From: Stomorhina lunata
Taxonomy: Eukaryota; Arthropoda; Insecta; Diptera; Rhiniidae
NCBI GenBank assembly: GCA_933228675.1
Contig: OW121743.1
Coordinates: 62,007,118 to 62,071,117 of the forward strand
Direction: 5' to 3'
Length of the DNA: 64,000 bases
In this document: positions 35,706 through 48,160 of the stretch, in pieces
Layout of the letters: every line of letters begins with the position of its first letter
How positions within the stretch are numbered: position 1 is the first letter of the stretch
Program-made: the position numbers and the translations under genes
Notes under the pieces: generated by a model
Database searches by the model: none
What the model was told of the DNA's origin: nothing
Seen by the model: only the letters and a program-made list of their open reading frames with translations

Positions 35706-36527
35706 TTTTTTATAACAATTTCTTTAAAAACTTCTTTTAAATATTTACAAAAAAATTTTTACTATTTTTATAGATTTGGTTTTATTTAAACATAGCACTT
35801 GTTACAGTATTTTTTTATTTAAACAATTTTTCAAAATAACAATATTTGACCCCATTATATTTATTTGCCTCAAACATTTGTATAACTTTTTAGAAAAATA
35901 CTAAACCAAACAAAGGAGTATTTTACTTTCTTTGACCTGACCACACTAACCAAAAGATACTTCTTTGATATGACCATTGGAAAATAAATTATAATTGTGT
36001 TTTTTGGTTTCGTAGTTTTGTTTGTGGGTTTATTTCACAAAAACTTGTTGGCCAGTTTGTTTCTGTTTAGTTCTTTGAAGCAATTAACACAAATTTATGA
36101 AGATTCCTAAAAGCAAAGTGATAACAAAATTTGTTTGGAGGAGTGATAGGATAAATGAGATTTCAAAGGAAATGAATTTTGGTATAATTTTCTACTGCTG
36201 AAGAAATAATTTGTGTATAAGAAGTTTTTGAAAGGTTGTAGCGTGATGTCGATTAACATCTTAGATATCGCTTCTAGAAAAGTAATAATTAAGTTAAAAA
36301 GTTTATAGGCCAAAATATGAAGATAATAGAAATCGAACTATTAGTTTAGCATTAATTTATATGTTTAAAAAATAGAATTAAAGAAATTTGATGCCTTAAT
36401 ATTACATTATTTAGAGCTTTTCTAATATAATAAACTTCTAAGCCCAAATGAAAAATGAAAAATTGCAAATCTTCATAATAATGGAAATTATGGACTTGTC
36501 CTATTTCTTGCCAACAAAACATTCATA
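35706..36527. other. single-copy segment
   Basis: AT-rich sequence between array E and T2 with no supportable gene or element. Confidence 0.5.
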
Positions 36528-37838
36528 CCCAGCAAAACTTATCATTACCAAATAATGAGTTAAACAGCTAAACTATTGAACACGAACTACTTACTCATTC
36601 ACTGTTTAAGTCATTACATTAACACGGGGATGTCATTGGAGGCAAGTACTTACCAATTGCAGAAAAGTAATGAATTGGGAAAGCAATTGGAAAACAACAA
36701 CGAAAACTTTTGTTGTTGTTGTTTTATTTAAAAAAAAACATATTTTTTAAACGAAATACAATTTTTTTTGTATGCCCCCCCATAGGGGCTCGAACCCAGA
36801 AACCTACGACTGCTAGGCGGAGACTCTTCCACTGAGCTACTTCATATGTTGAAAACTTAGCAGCTTATAATTAATATATACAATTTTTACTTTTAGATCC
36901 AAAATCATGTGAAAATAACTTTGTTTTCTCTGATTTTTTTGCTTTGTTGTAATTTTTGGAAAAATATTTCTACATGATTTTTTGTAAACGTTTAATAATA
37001 GTAAACAATAAAGAAGTTTTTTTTTTAATTATTTTAAAACTTAAACAATTTAAATTTTCCTTTTTGTATAAGTTTTTATATAACATTGACTCTTACTTAC
37101 TTTAATGGCCTATAGTTACAACCTGATAAGGTCAAAGTTTGATCATATTTCAGACTTCCGTGGACTTTGATCTTGTGCAAATATTCTACAATTTTATAGG
37201 CCAAGCATTGAAAAATGTTCCTCTTCTTGGTCATTCCATTGAAGTTTCGGACGTCTCTTTCTAAGGTTAGTTGGTGGGACATTTTTATTCTAATTTTATC
37301 CTCTTTATAGTAATTGTTTTTTCGAAGAGGGCAAGTAACCCGCCCGTCGTCCTAACCCATTTTTATCGATCTTATGGAACAAGTCTCGGTACATGTTAGC
37401 TCACTACATTAAGGGGTGTTAAGCTAGTTCTCCGGGTGATAACACGAGGAGGTCAGTGTCCACAGTTGAGATAAAGGATGGCCAAGGTATGTCTGGGCTT
37501 ACCAAGTTAAGACCAATCAGAACCGTGTTTGGTGTCCAACATCCCCTACATAATCAAAATTACGATGGTAATTTTAATTTTTTTTTTTTTTTACAGAAGG
37601 TAATATTTAAGTTCTTAAAATTCAAAAATAATTTAAAAAGATATTTTTTAATAAAAAAAAATTAAAAAAAAATTGTTGGTCTTGATGGGATTCGAACCCG
37701 AGCCATTCAGTTCAAATTACCATTTAAATTACAAATAAGTACTTCTGTAATAACTTATTAGTTATTTGGAGTGTATGTTGTAGTCATTACAAGGTAACCA
37801 GTTACCAGAGTACTTGCTATTACCAAAGTTTTGCTGGG
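36528..37838 (-). mobile_element. T2: TIR transposon carrying tRNA-like modules
   Basis: Uninterrupted copy of the T element in reverse orientation, 1,311 bp. Ends are CCCAGCAAAACTTATC and AAAGTTTTGCTGGG, flanked by TA on both sides (36,526-36,527 and 37,839-37,840). The tRNA-like block is on the minus strand at 36,786-36,839; the second B-box-like motif (GGATTCGAACC) is at 37,689. A 61-codon minus-strand frame (37,097-37,282) covers the conserved central region but is broken in the other copies, so I do not call it a gene. This copy is the best reference for the family. Confidence 0.88.
36786..36839 (-). promoter_or_regulatory. tRNA-like A and B boxes in T2
   Basis: Read on the minus strand: TAGCTCAGTGG (A box, 36,829-36,839) and GGTTCGAGCCC (B box, 36,786-36,796), with the same spacing as in T1. 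The segment between them (CGCCTAGCAGTCG) is conserved among copies. It is not a complete tRNA fold. Confidence 0.6.
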
Positions 37839-38408
37839 TATTTTACAAATTTTTTTACCAAATTAATTTTTTTAATTTACAAATTTTTTTCTCTTGCCCA
37901 TTATTACCACTTCTCAGTTATTTTTAATAAATTTTATTAAGCAAATAAAATACGAATAAAGTGGTAAAAAAAGAAAAAAAACCCAAAACTAAAATAACTT
38001 GATAACAGAATTCAAACTATTTTGTAGTTTCTGGCAAGAATTTAATATTTTTTTTTTTTTTTTTTGTTAATTTTACATACATTTTCTGAGGCAAATGCTA
38101 ACAACGGCAAGGGCAAAAGGAAAGATTGAAAGACCAAAAATGAGAAAATAAAAGCAATATTCAAAATTAAACTTTGTATTGGTCAACAAATATTTTTGGA
38201 GTTTTATTATTAAAACCAAACTCTGTTCTTGTACTTGTTTATGGTAATGTGCTAGCCAACTGCAGCTGTGCACAGTGGGTTTAATTGGAAATAAAATAGA
38301 ACTAATTGTTTTTGTCACAGAATAAAATAAAGAACAATATTATCTTTATAACTTTTTTTAAATTTTTATATGTGATACCAATTCGGAGTTATTTGGAAGC
38401 CAAAGTAA
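37839..38408. other. single-copy segment
   Basis: AT-rich sequence including a long T run near 38,050. An 81-codon minus-strand frame (38,073-38,318) shows no recognised domain. Confidence 0.45.
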
Positions 38409-38956
38409 ACAAGTAAGAGTGGTATATTCGGCTGTGCCGAATCTTGTATACCCACCATCAAGTTGTATTAGAGTGCAGCTAATTCAAAATGTTGACCAAA
38501 TGTGGTATTGTTGGTAATATATTTGGACTAAATTCGGTTGCAGTGGTATAGTTACTATAGTTCAACATTTAAAAGTATCTATGGTTCCCAAGTATTTACC
38601 TTGGACAAAATGCATTATAATCGAATATAGTTTTACATTAATAAGGTGTTTCGTAGTGCCACAAACATGCTGATAGCAACACGGCAGGTTCATATACTTT
38701 GTTAGGAGTTCCTAATGCATCGACCGTGTACAAAGTCTGGACCTAATATTGGTTGATAGCTATCTGATTTCGTAGATCCAATCTTAATATACTGAATGTA
38801 CCTCCAAATCTTTTTGATTGTAGATATAACAAGTAAGAGTGGTATATTCGGCTTTGCTGAATCTTGGATACCCTTCACCAATGGTGTTGCAAAAGTACTT
38901 AATGTAATTCCTAACAAAATTTGGTTATACTAGTATTATATGCAAAGAGTCTTTAG

Positions 38957-40861
38957 CCCTTATACTCTCCTTGGGTCAATTTGACCCAATTTTGTTTTTC
39001 AAACGCAAAATTTTCCCCTTAAATATTTAGATATGAACTTGAAACTTTTATTTATCCATTACAGGGACGGAAATTATGTTTTTATAAGAAAATAATAAAA
39101 TTAAAAATTTTCCTCCCCCCTCCACATTTCAAAACACGATTTACACACATTTAATATCCTTTGGGTCAATATGACCCAACAAGCAATATTTCAAGCTTAA
39201 TTACACTTTATAATTTTTTTTCCTATTGAACATAATTGAATCGAGTTCACTTTCATTCAGAATCATCTATCAATAATTTGTTCAGTCAAATAATCAGTAA
39301 AATCGCTTTTATTGAACATTTTTCCATTCATGGGCTGTTCACATATTACGTTACGCTATTTTCGCAATTTTTTTTTTGTTTTCAGATGATATGTTCCAAA
39401 CAAAAATAAATATGTTATCCTCTTAAGTTCTCTTCATCATTCAGCCGACGTAAGAGATGATGAACAAAAAAAGACTAAAATAATACATCATTGCATCCAA
39501 ACTAAAGCTTTAGTTCATGCACTTGACCAACCTGTTGCTAATTACACATGTAAGCGCGAGCTAAACGATGGCCAGTTGCATTATTTTCAAACATGATAGC
39601 ATATAGCACCTACATCACATGGACTTAAATGAATCCTGACTGGGGTTTTATACAAACTTCAGAAGCAAGCTTTATTTAGTAGAACTTGCAAATCAATGAG
39701 CTAACAAATGAGCATATTTGGCGAAGAATATTTCCAATGCGTTTGATATAGTGTGGCACGGAGCACTTCTATCAAAATTTATTGCCTTTGGTATCGGTAA
39801 TAACTTCTCTCGGTTTATATTGAGCTTCCTCAGACATCGCTCTATACGAGTTGTTATAGAATTCAAGGTTAATTCAGAGCTACCGCAAGCTCTGTTCTTT
39901 CTCCAACTCTATTTCTTATCTTTATAAATGTCCTTCAACATCAAACTTCCAATCCTATCTACTCTTTTGCAGATGACAGCAATATTTGCCATTCATATTC
40001 ATTCAATCGTAGTCCAAGCCTTCTTTAGGTTGGCGCTATGAGACAAAACATGAATTAATTATTAAATCGGTATTTAGAAACAATTTCAAAATGGGGTCAT
40101 GCGAATAGATGTTGTATGCTTATGCATAAACGCGCGGGAAACCATGTTTCTTCATCAATGTGATGTCCGTTCGACAAAATATATCTTTCAAGTGTCGAAA
40201 GAAGCATTCAAGTGCCTCGGTTTTCTAAAACGGTGCAAGAGATACTTCACTCCATCTGATCTCCTTACTATTTACACCACCTCATGTATGTGCCGGAACT
40301 TCAAAGTCTATTTTGGAGCTTCTCGATCTAGTGTACGAAATGGCGAAAGTGCTCATCGGGACAATGGGATATCCAACTCTATTGATTTACAGGAGCACCA
40401 TGGCAATTTGAGTTGTGTCACACTGTTCTATTGTTAATACTTTTGAAAGTGCTCTAACGAAATCAGAGAACTCGTTTCCGAAACTCGGACTTTTTTACGC
40501 AATACACGTCATTCTGTTAGAGCTCATTCCTTTGTGGTCGATTGGCCGGTAGACCGAACAACACGCTATATTCAGCCGTATAGTTCGTATATGAAATTCA
40601 CTTCCCGCAGAAGTTTTCCCTGCCAGTTGCAATATAGGTAAATTTAAAGCCATAAAGACTACTCCATTTATCCTCCCTCCCATAACCTATTTTCCTACTT
40701 CCAAAACAATGCATTGGATAAGAAGGGGCAGGGGATGATCTGTGCTGGTTCTAAATTAAAAAATCCAATGTTAAATATCCAATTTTGTTAATATTTCATT
40801 GTTGGGTCATATTGACCCAAAGGGTAATAAAAAGGGCACAAATGCAAGGAAAGTAGAAGGG
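38957..40861 (+). mobile_element. P1: TTAA-type piggyBac-like element with captured LINE RT fragment
   Basis: Ends are CCCTTATACTCTCCTTGGGT and GGAAAGTAGAAGGG. The right flank is TTAA (40,862-40,865); the left flank is TTAG (38,953-38,956), one change from TTAA. Subterminal 18-20 bp palindromes TTGGGTCAATTTGACCCAA (38,972), TTGGGTCAATATGACCCAA (39,162) and TTGGGTCATATTGACCCAA (40,803) occur at both ends. No piggyBac transposase is seen. The interior (about 39,690-40,665) is a decayed non-LTR reverse transcriptase. The second copy P2 shares the same ends and cargo, so the cargo was acquired before amplification. Confidence 0.82.
39700..40665 (+). pseudogene. captured Jockey/CR1-like LINE reverse-transcriptase fragment in P1
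   Basis: On the plus strand, across frameshifts, I can read RT motif A (NAFDIVWHGALLSKF at about 39,735), FLRHRSIRVVI, a remnant of the GVPQ motif region (LPQAL), and the catalytic motif C as FADDSN (39,967-39,984). Thumb-region pieces follow: ISKWGHANR (about 40,086), EAFKCLGFLKRCKRYFTPSD, EHHGNLSCVTLFY, and the C-terminal NTRHSVRAHSF with VDWPVDRTTR (about 40,501). The order is that of the RT domain of Jockey/CR1-type LINEs. The finger region and any endonuclease are absent, and stops and frameshifts rule out activity. Confidence 0.75.
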
Positions 40862-40865
40862 TTAA

Positions 40866-43100
40866 AATTAAGAGTCGGAAAAAGAAAAGGTTTACGGTGG
40901 CGTCATCATCTAGAATAGTTATGCACCCAAAGGTTAGATTGGACAGGTGGCTGATATCTAGGGAAGCTTCACTTGGGTTCTAAAGTGGTCCCTTTGTGAA
41001 AGATAATGATTACTAGACTACAAGTAGAGAATGCATATTTAAGCCAGCCAGCAGCTTCGAAATAAAATAGACACATATTTTACGAACATTTAATAAAGTT
41101 CGATAGACCAGATAAACCATGCAGAAAAGATGCTTCAAAATGTAGATGCCCTTACATTTGCAATAGCACATCGATTTGATGAAGTTTAAGTATTCTGGCA
41201 TGCAACCCAAAAACACAGTGCCCAGTGAGGGTTGTGCACTTTAATTCGTACGAATTATCCAACTAGTAAAAGTTCTTGATTAGTTATATAAAACTCTGAA
41301 GTTAGCGGACTGATTTAGGTCAAAGCTTTAACAATGATAAGCCTTAAAATTATAGGGTATACACTCTTAATTTTAGATACATACGTGAAATATATAGCTT
41401 TTGAATGGATGGATATCAGCTTTGTCGGAAAAGTTATTAAAGATTTACTTATTAATCTGAAGTTAGTTAATTAATTAAAATTAACACTTAATCAATAATA
41501 TTTGGGATATATTGTTCTTTCGATCTGTCCGAAGGATGTTTGGAAAGTTTTGCTTTAGTTCCTTTTGCAATTTTAATGTGATTTAATTTATCAGCATTAA
41601 ATCGATTCCCGGTCGGGGTTATATGGGAGATTTCACTAAATGTGAGCTCGACCATTTTCAATATCGAACTTTTCAAGAGATCAGAAATACTTTTGTCAAA
41701 TGTTGTCCCTCTAGAAAGTTTATTTTAGGCGCTATCGCCCTGAATATCAATTTTGTACAATGTCGTTATACTAAATGTCATCATCGTATCTTTGGCGAAG
41801 TTATTGCAATTAAAAAATTTAAATTTTCGTTTATATGTGAGATACTTACATACATATGTAGGTTTTGAACGGATATCATATAGTTAGCTGCATTTTTGTA
41901 CTTCCTAGGAAGATGACCTATAATTTGATATATAATACATTCTCAAATGTTATCATAATGTTCAAAAGTCAGACACAGACACATTAATGCAGAGTGTCTG
42001 TCTGCTAAAATCAGATTTGTAGAGCCCCTGGATTTTACACAAAATTTTAGGATATTGTCCCACCCTGAATTTTATCATTGTCGATCAAAACACCATCGCT
42101 TAAACGCTAAATTATATCTACCACAAATTACCGAATGCATCAGGATTTAGGTAATCCCCTGCGAAGGACGCTATTAAAGTTCATCAAAAAAAACACCTGA
42201 GATATCGACAAAACAGGAGCTCAAAAAACTTGACTACAACAGAAAAAATTACAGACAGGTAGACGGACGGACAAAAAAAACAGACGGGCGGACGGACAAA
42301 CAAACAGACGGACGGACAGACAGACAAACAGACAGACGGACGGAGGTCGCGAAATCGATTCTCCTGCCGATTCAAAGTTGATCGGTACAGTTTGAATGGT
42401 ATTCGTAATCAGATTTGTGGAGTAAAGATTTTAGAAAATCCTCACACAAAGAACGATGTCAAATTTCATCACAATCGGTCCATAAACACCTGAGATATCG
42501 CTGAAACAATACTTACAAAATGTAAACAAAATTTCTTAGACACGTACTTTGGGCAATTTGCTGTACATCAAATGTAGTGTTATGGCGATATCTCAATTGT
42601 TTATGGACCGCTTTTGATAAAATTTAATAACGTGCTTGGCGGGGGAATTTCCTAAAATCTGATATAAAATTTATGTAGGTCCGTGCTAAAGGAGGATGGT
42701 TTTTCCTATTTCTGCATTTCATTTGTTCAACAAACATTCTCTAATGGGAACTTTGGGCAATTTGCGATACATCAAATTCAGTGTATTGGCGATATCTCAG
42801 TTGTTTATGGACCGATTTTGATAAAATTTTACAGAGTGCTTTGGGAAACTATTTCCTACAATCTGATATATAACATATTATCACATGTACACAAGGAGTA
42901 TCTTTTTTCTCTTGTTATTTAAAAGTGTGTTTCAATCAAAAATTTTAAAATTTTCGTCTCATTTTTGGTGTTTTTTTCGATATTTTCGGTGTTTATAAAC
43001 CGATTTTAATGAAATTTAATACCGTTCATTGCGGGAGAATTTCCTAAAATCTGATATATAATTTATGTAAGTCCATCCTCCAGGGGCTTCAGAAACTTGA
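40866..43100. other. interior of the nested Helentron right of P1
   Basis: Diverged Helentron body with recurring motifs such as GGCGATATCTCAATTGTTTA and TGGACCGATTTTGATAAAAT (about 42,585 and 42,785). A GACGG/GACA-rich tract lies at 42,252-42,346. Short open frames here show no recognised domain. Confidence 0.45.
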
Positions 43101-43107
43101 TTTCAAC

Positions 43108-43111
<4 letters not shown>

Positions 43112-43176
<65 letters not shown>

Positions 43177-43190
43177 TACAGACAGACGGA
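43112..43190. repeat. (GACA)n microsatellite, inner Helentron
   Basis: About 18 nearly uninterrupted GACA units (TGTC on the other strand) at the GTCY position of the inner Helentron. A Cys/Leu/Ser-rich open frame across it is a repeat artefact. Confidence 0.95.
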
Positions 43191-43595
43191 CATCGCTTAA
43201 TCGATTCTCCTCCCGATTCTGAGTCGATCGGTATAATTTTTATGGGGTCTACGATCACTAATAAAAAAATTACAAACGGAATCACAAACTTATAATACCC
43301 TTTCACCTATTGGTGAAGGGTATAAAAAAGGGGATGTTATATAAGAACTATAGCTAAATGTTAACCGATTGTTACAAAATTTAAAATACTGGCTGGCATT
43401 AATATATGGTTTATTTGTTCAAAATTTAGTGGCCATAGCTGACATAGTTTATAATTTAATAGCTTTTAACTGGCGTTTGTGGCATTTCAGTGGTTACCGG
43501 GAGCTGTTTTTATATGAAAGCTATGGTCAAAAATGAACCGATTTCTATAAAATTTGACATACTGACTGAAAGTTGCATACAACTTCTCTGTTCTA

Positions 43596-44152
43596 CAGTG
43601 GTGGGTATATTTATTTTGACATAGCATTTATTTTTCTCGTTTTATTACTTCTGGTGCAATGTTATTAAAAAAATAAGTAAAAACAGTTAAAATTGCAACA
43701 AATGTTGTAATTTATTAGAACACAAACACTTTTCACATTTTTAATTTTTTTTGTAATTTTTCACAAAAGCTTGGAAATAGATTTCTATGAAGTTTTTTCA
43801 GCCTTTGATGAATTCCGTTCCAAATTGCCTCCAAAAAGTATAAAATACTAAAGGTGGATACATTTTATATTAATCTAAATAATTATTCTTAATTTTTGTT
43901 GACCTTGAAGTTCCCAATTTGTTGATATACAATGCAAAAACATGTCAAAATACTTATGCCTTATACTGAATCTTCGACTTTTTAGTTTCAATTAAAAAAA
44001 AATATTACAAAAACGTTAAAAATGTTAAAAGTGTTTCGTGTTCTAATAAATGAAAATATAGGTTGCAATTTAACCTATTTTTAATTGCAATGGACCAAAA
44101 ATAAAAAAGAAGAAAAACAAATAATATGTCAAAATAAATATGCCGACCACTG
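43596..44152. mobile_element. Tc1-type MITE with ~150-bp inverted repeats
   Basis: The left end CAGTGGTGGGTATATTTATT and right end ATAAATATGCCGACCACTG are inverted and flanked by TA (43,594-43,595 and 44,153-44,154). Inversion extends inward for roughly 150 bp (for example TTTATTAGAACACAAACACT against AGTGTTTCGTGTTCTAATAA). There is no transposase. Long TIRs with TA duplications fit the Tc1/mariner superfamily. It is nested in the outer Helentron body. Confidence 0.8.
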
Positions 44153-45033
44153 TAAATTAAGCAGTCATAGATTTTACAATTTTATTAAATTAATCAGCAT
44201 AAATGTGATTCCCGGGGCAGGCTTATATGGAAGCTCTAATTAAATGTGAACCGATTTTACCCATTTTCAGCACACAATTTCTATAACATATCGAAAATGC
44301 TTTTGCTAGATTTTGTCGCTCTTGTAGTTAAGGAGCTATCGCACTTTTCTCTGACAGAAAGACGGACATAAACCGTATTTTCTTTTGTATTTTTGTGTTT
44401 CCGTAAGTTTTTTTTATATGAGAGCTATGTTCAAAAAGTAGCCGATTTTAACAAAATTTTGTTCACTGGCTGGTATTCATATGAAACTTCCTTTTGTAAA
44501 ATTTTGTTGCTGTAGCCCTTTTCGTTAAGGCGCTATCGCGGTTTTATCTGACGGACATAAACCCCCTTTTCTTTTTGTATTTTTGTGTTTCCGTAAGTTT
44601 TTTACATGGGAGCTATGGTCTAATGATGACCGATTATGACAAAATTTTGCACACTCGTTGGATTTGACATAAGACCTTCTCGTGATAAATTTAGTGGTTA
44701 TATCTGTTATAGTTTTACATTTATTGGCATTTAAGTGTATTTTAGGTGAAATTTTGGCTGTTTCCGTAGGTTTTTTGTATGGGAGCTATGACTAAATGTA
44801 AACCGATTTTGATGAAATTTTATATGCTGCCTGGGGCTTATGCTATATACTGAATTCAGTTTGTTATTTATTAGCAAATAAGCGATTAGCGTAGGCGAGG
44901 TTATATGGGAGCTATGGTCAAATGTTAACCGATTTTGCCCAATTTCAATACCAAAATTTTCTCATAGATAAGGAATGCTTTTACTAAGTTCCAGTGAGCT
45001 AGCTCCTTTCGTTTAGGCGTTATCGTGATTTCA

Positions 45034-45353
<320 letters not shown>

Positions 45354-45464
45354 TAAGGATTCAGAATATATATCGTTTTTGATTTTTGAGCCAATATTAA
45401 GGAAATTACAAACGGAATGACAATCTCAATATACCCCCCATTCTTTTTGATGGTGGGTATAAAA

Positions 45465-46924
45465 ACATTGCAAGTCCCAGTTATCTTTAACTTAATATAC
45501 AAGATTTTGAATTTTATCACCAATTCTGGTCCAGAGATTTTCTGATAGATTCCTTAGATTATATTTTAAATGTTTACATGGTACTCAAGATTTACCTTGA
45601 TACAACTAGATAAATATTTATAAAATCTCGTTGAAAACTGTGGTCAAGATTTTGATTGTTTTATTTTTTATTTATTTAAAAAATTATTTATAAATTGATT
45701 TGTTCTTCTTAAATCATGTATTTTAATAGGTGCACTATATCCGACAAAAGTCTGAGTTTTCTATTTATTTAATGTCCATAATATTATCCCAACCTCCTAA
45801 AAATATGCATCTGATATTATAAAAACACAGTTTCCGTTCTAATAATGCAGCTAAAAGAATCAAAATAGTATATGTACTTCAAATCGACTATTCGCTACTA
45901 CTGCAATTGATAATTGTAACAGAATCACACTTTTCCATTTGAAACTGCTAAATAAGTATCATCCAAATCCCATTGTGTTACAAATATAACATAAATTATT
46001 TGCTAACAAATGAATTGTTAATGCTACAGCAAAACAAAAACTACCAACAATATGTGGGTCACTACTACTATTTCCCACATTAAATTTTTCTGTTTCTGAT
46101 TTTATGGCGAAAACAGTTTTTTAAACAAATTTCATGTTGGTTATTTTTTGCCGAAATTTGTAGTTCATTTAGTGAAATTTTATATATAGAGCAGAACAAA
46201 TATAAATTGAGTCTTTGCTTCAATAAAGTCATAACTATAAATTTTAAAACGCAAAATTAGAAACTTAGTAGAAATGTTCTTTCTGAAAAATTATTTATAC
46301 TTATTATTCAAGATTATAGAATAAAAATCACTTTTAAATTTCTAAACGGATTTTTTTTTCTATCTAAGATTTTCGACATTTGACCATTTTGCAAACATGG
46401 CCTAATACCCAGATATAAACTCTAGCAGTTAAAGTGTTAAAAAACATTAAATTGCTAAATTGTGAATATTTAGCAAAAAAAGTCATCTTTTGTTCTTGTT
46501 TTAACATAACATTTGGGTAATAAAGTAACAACAACATAAACTGCTCTTAAATGTAATGTTGTTAAGAAAACAATACAAAAAATCATGTAAAATATAAAAA
46601 ATATAAAAAAAAGTAGAAAATAAAAATATTCAATTTAACGAAATGTAAAATCAACACATAATTTTCTCAACTATAAAAACAAGATTGAAGGGATTGTGGA
46701 ATTGTAATTTTTCAGTAAAATAATTATAACTTTGGTGTGAAAACAAAATATTTTTTTACGCATACACACATTTACATGGATTCAAATGGATTAATGTTAC
46801 TTATGGGGATTTTTTAGTGTTAAAAATAATTTTAATTAATTTCAGTAAATTCGTGATTATATGATAAATATGTCACATAAAAAAGAAGGAGGAGAAAATA
46901 TAATGCAGTTTTAGTTCTAAGGGA
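45465..46924. other. single-copy AT-rich segment
   Basis: No supportable gene, RNA gene or element. A/T runs are frequent. Confidence 0.5.
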
Positions 46925-48160
46925 CATATTAAAAAATTTCCTATATTATAGCAAATTTTTGAAAAATTTCCTATAAAATAGGAAATTTTTGAAAAATTTC
47001 CTATAAAATAGGAAATTTTTGAAAAATTTCCTATAAAATAGGAAATTTTTGAAAAATTTCCTATAAAATAGGAAATTTTTGAAAAATTTCCTATAAAATA
47101 GGAACTTTTTGAAAAATTTCCTATTAAATAGAAAATTTTTGAAAAATTTCCTATAAAAATAGGAAATTATTGAAAAATTTCCTCTAAAAATAGGAAAGGA
47201 AATTTTTGAAAAATTTCCTATAAAAATAGGAAATTTTTGAAAAATTTCCTATAAAAATAGGAAATTTTTGAAAAATTTCCTATAAAAATAGGAAATTTTT
47301 GAAAAATTTCCTATAAAAATAGGAAATTTTTGAAAAATTTCCTATAAAAATAGGAAATTTTTGAAAAATTTCCTATAAAATAGGAAATTTTTGAAAAATT
47401 TCCAATAAAAATAGGAAATTTTTGAAAAATTTCCAATAAAAATAGGAAATTTTTGAAAAATTTCCAATAAAAATAGGAAAATTTTTGAAAAATTTCCAAT
47501 TAAAATAGGAAATTTTTGAAAAATTTCCAATAAAAATAGGAAATTTTTGAAAAATTTCCAATAAAAATAGGAAATTTTTGAAAAATTTCCAATGAAAATA
47601 GAAAATTTTTGAAAAATTTCCAATAAAAATAGGAAATTTTTGAAAAATTTCCAATAAAAATAGGAAATTTTTGAAAAATTTCCAATAAAAATAGAAAATT
47701 TTTGAAAAATTTCCAATAAAAATAGGAAATTTTTGAAAAATTTCCAATAAAAATAGGAAATTTTTGAAAAATTTCCAATAAAAATAGGAAATTTTTGAAA
47801 AATTTCTAGGAAATTTTTGAAAAATTTCCAATAAAAATAGGAAATTTTTGAAAAATTTCCAATAAAAATAGGAAATTTTTGAAAAATTTCCAATAAAAAT
47901 AGGAAATTTTTGAAAAATTTCCTATAAAAATAGGAAATTTTTGAAAAATTTCCTTTAAAAATAGGAAATTTTTGAAAAATTTCCTATAAAAATAGGAAAT
48001 TTTTGAAAAATTTCCTATAAATTTTTGAAAAATTTCCTATAAAAATAGGAAATTTTTGAAAAATTTCCTATAAAAATAGGAAATTTTTGAAAAATTTCCT
48101 ATAAAAATAGGAAATTTTTGAAAAATTTCCTATAAAAATAAGAAATTTTTTAAAAGAAAA
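46925..48160 (-). repeat. 31-bp minisatellite array F (C/E family, inverted)
   Basis: Tandem array with a 31-bp period: GGAAATTTTTGAAAAATTTC followed by CTATAAAAATA. This is the reverse complement of the family C/E monomer. The first units have CTATAAAATA (30 bp), then CTATAAAAATA, then a central block (about 47,400-47,900) with CAATAAAAATA. On the minus strand all three frames stay open for long stretches with a 31-residue period; these are not genes. Confidence 0.95.

Larger units (their letters stand above)
38828..43328 (+). mobile_element. inner DINE-1-like Helentron nested in the outer one
   Basis: It starts AACAAGTAAGAGTGGTATAT with hairpin TTCGGCTTTGCTGAA (38,847-38,861) and GATACCCTTCACCAATGGTG; it ends CACCTATTGGTGAAGGGTAT at about 43,322. 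The pair CCCTTCACCAATGG/CCTATTGGTGAAGGG marks its own two ends. It contains piggyBac-type element P1 and two GTCY-type tracts (42,252-42,346 and 43,112-43,190), which may mean that it is itself a composite or internally duplicated copy. It has no coding capacity of its own. Confidence 0.7.

Noticed and set aside
36782..36840. A functional minus-strand tRNA gene
   Set aside because: Same module as above in T2; no complete cloverleaf.
37097..37282. 61-codon frame in the conserved centre of T2 as a possible transposon protein
   Set aside because: Equivalent regions of T1, T3 and T4 are interrupted by stops or indels, and no domain is recognised.
40495..40683. Minus-strand frame opposite the captured RT fragment in P1
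   Set aside because: Shadow of the plus-strand RT-derived sequence.
47342..47893. 183-codon minus-strand frame
   Set aside because: Repeat-derived from array F; the same region is open in other frames with the same composition.
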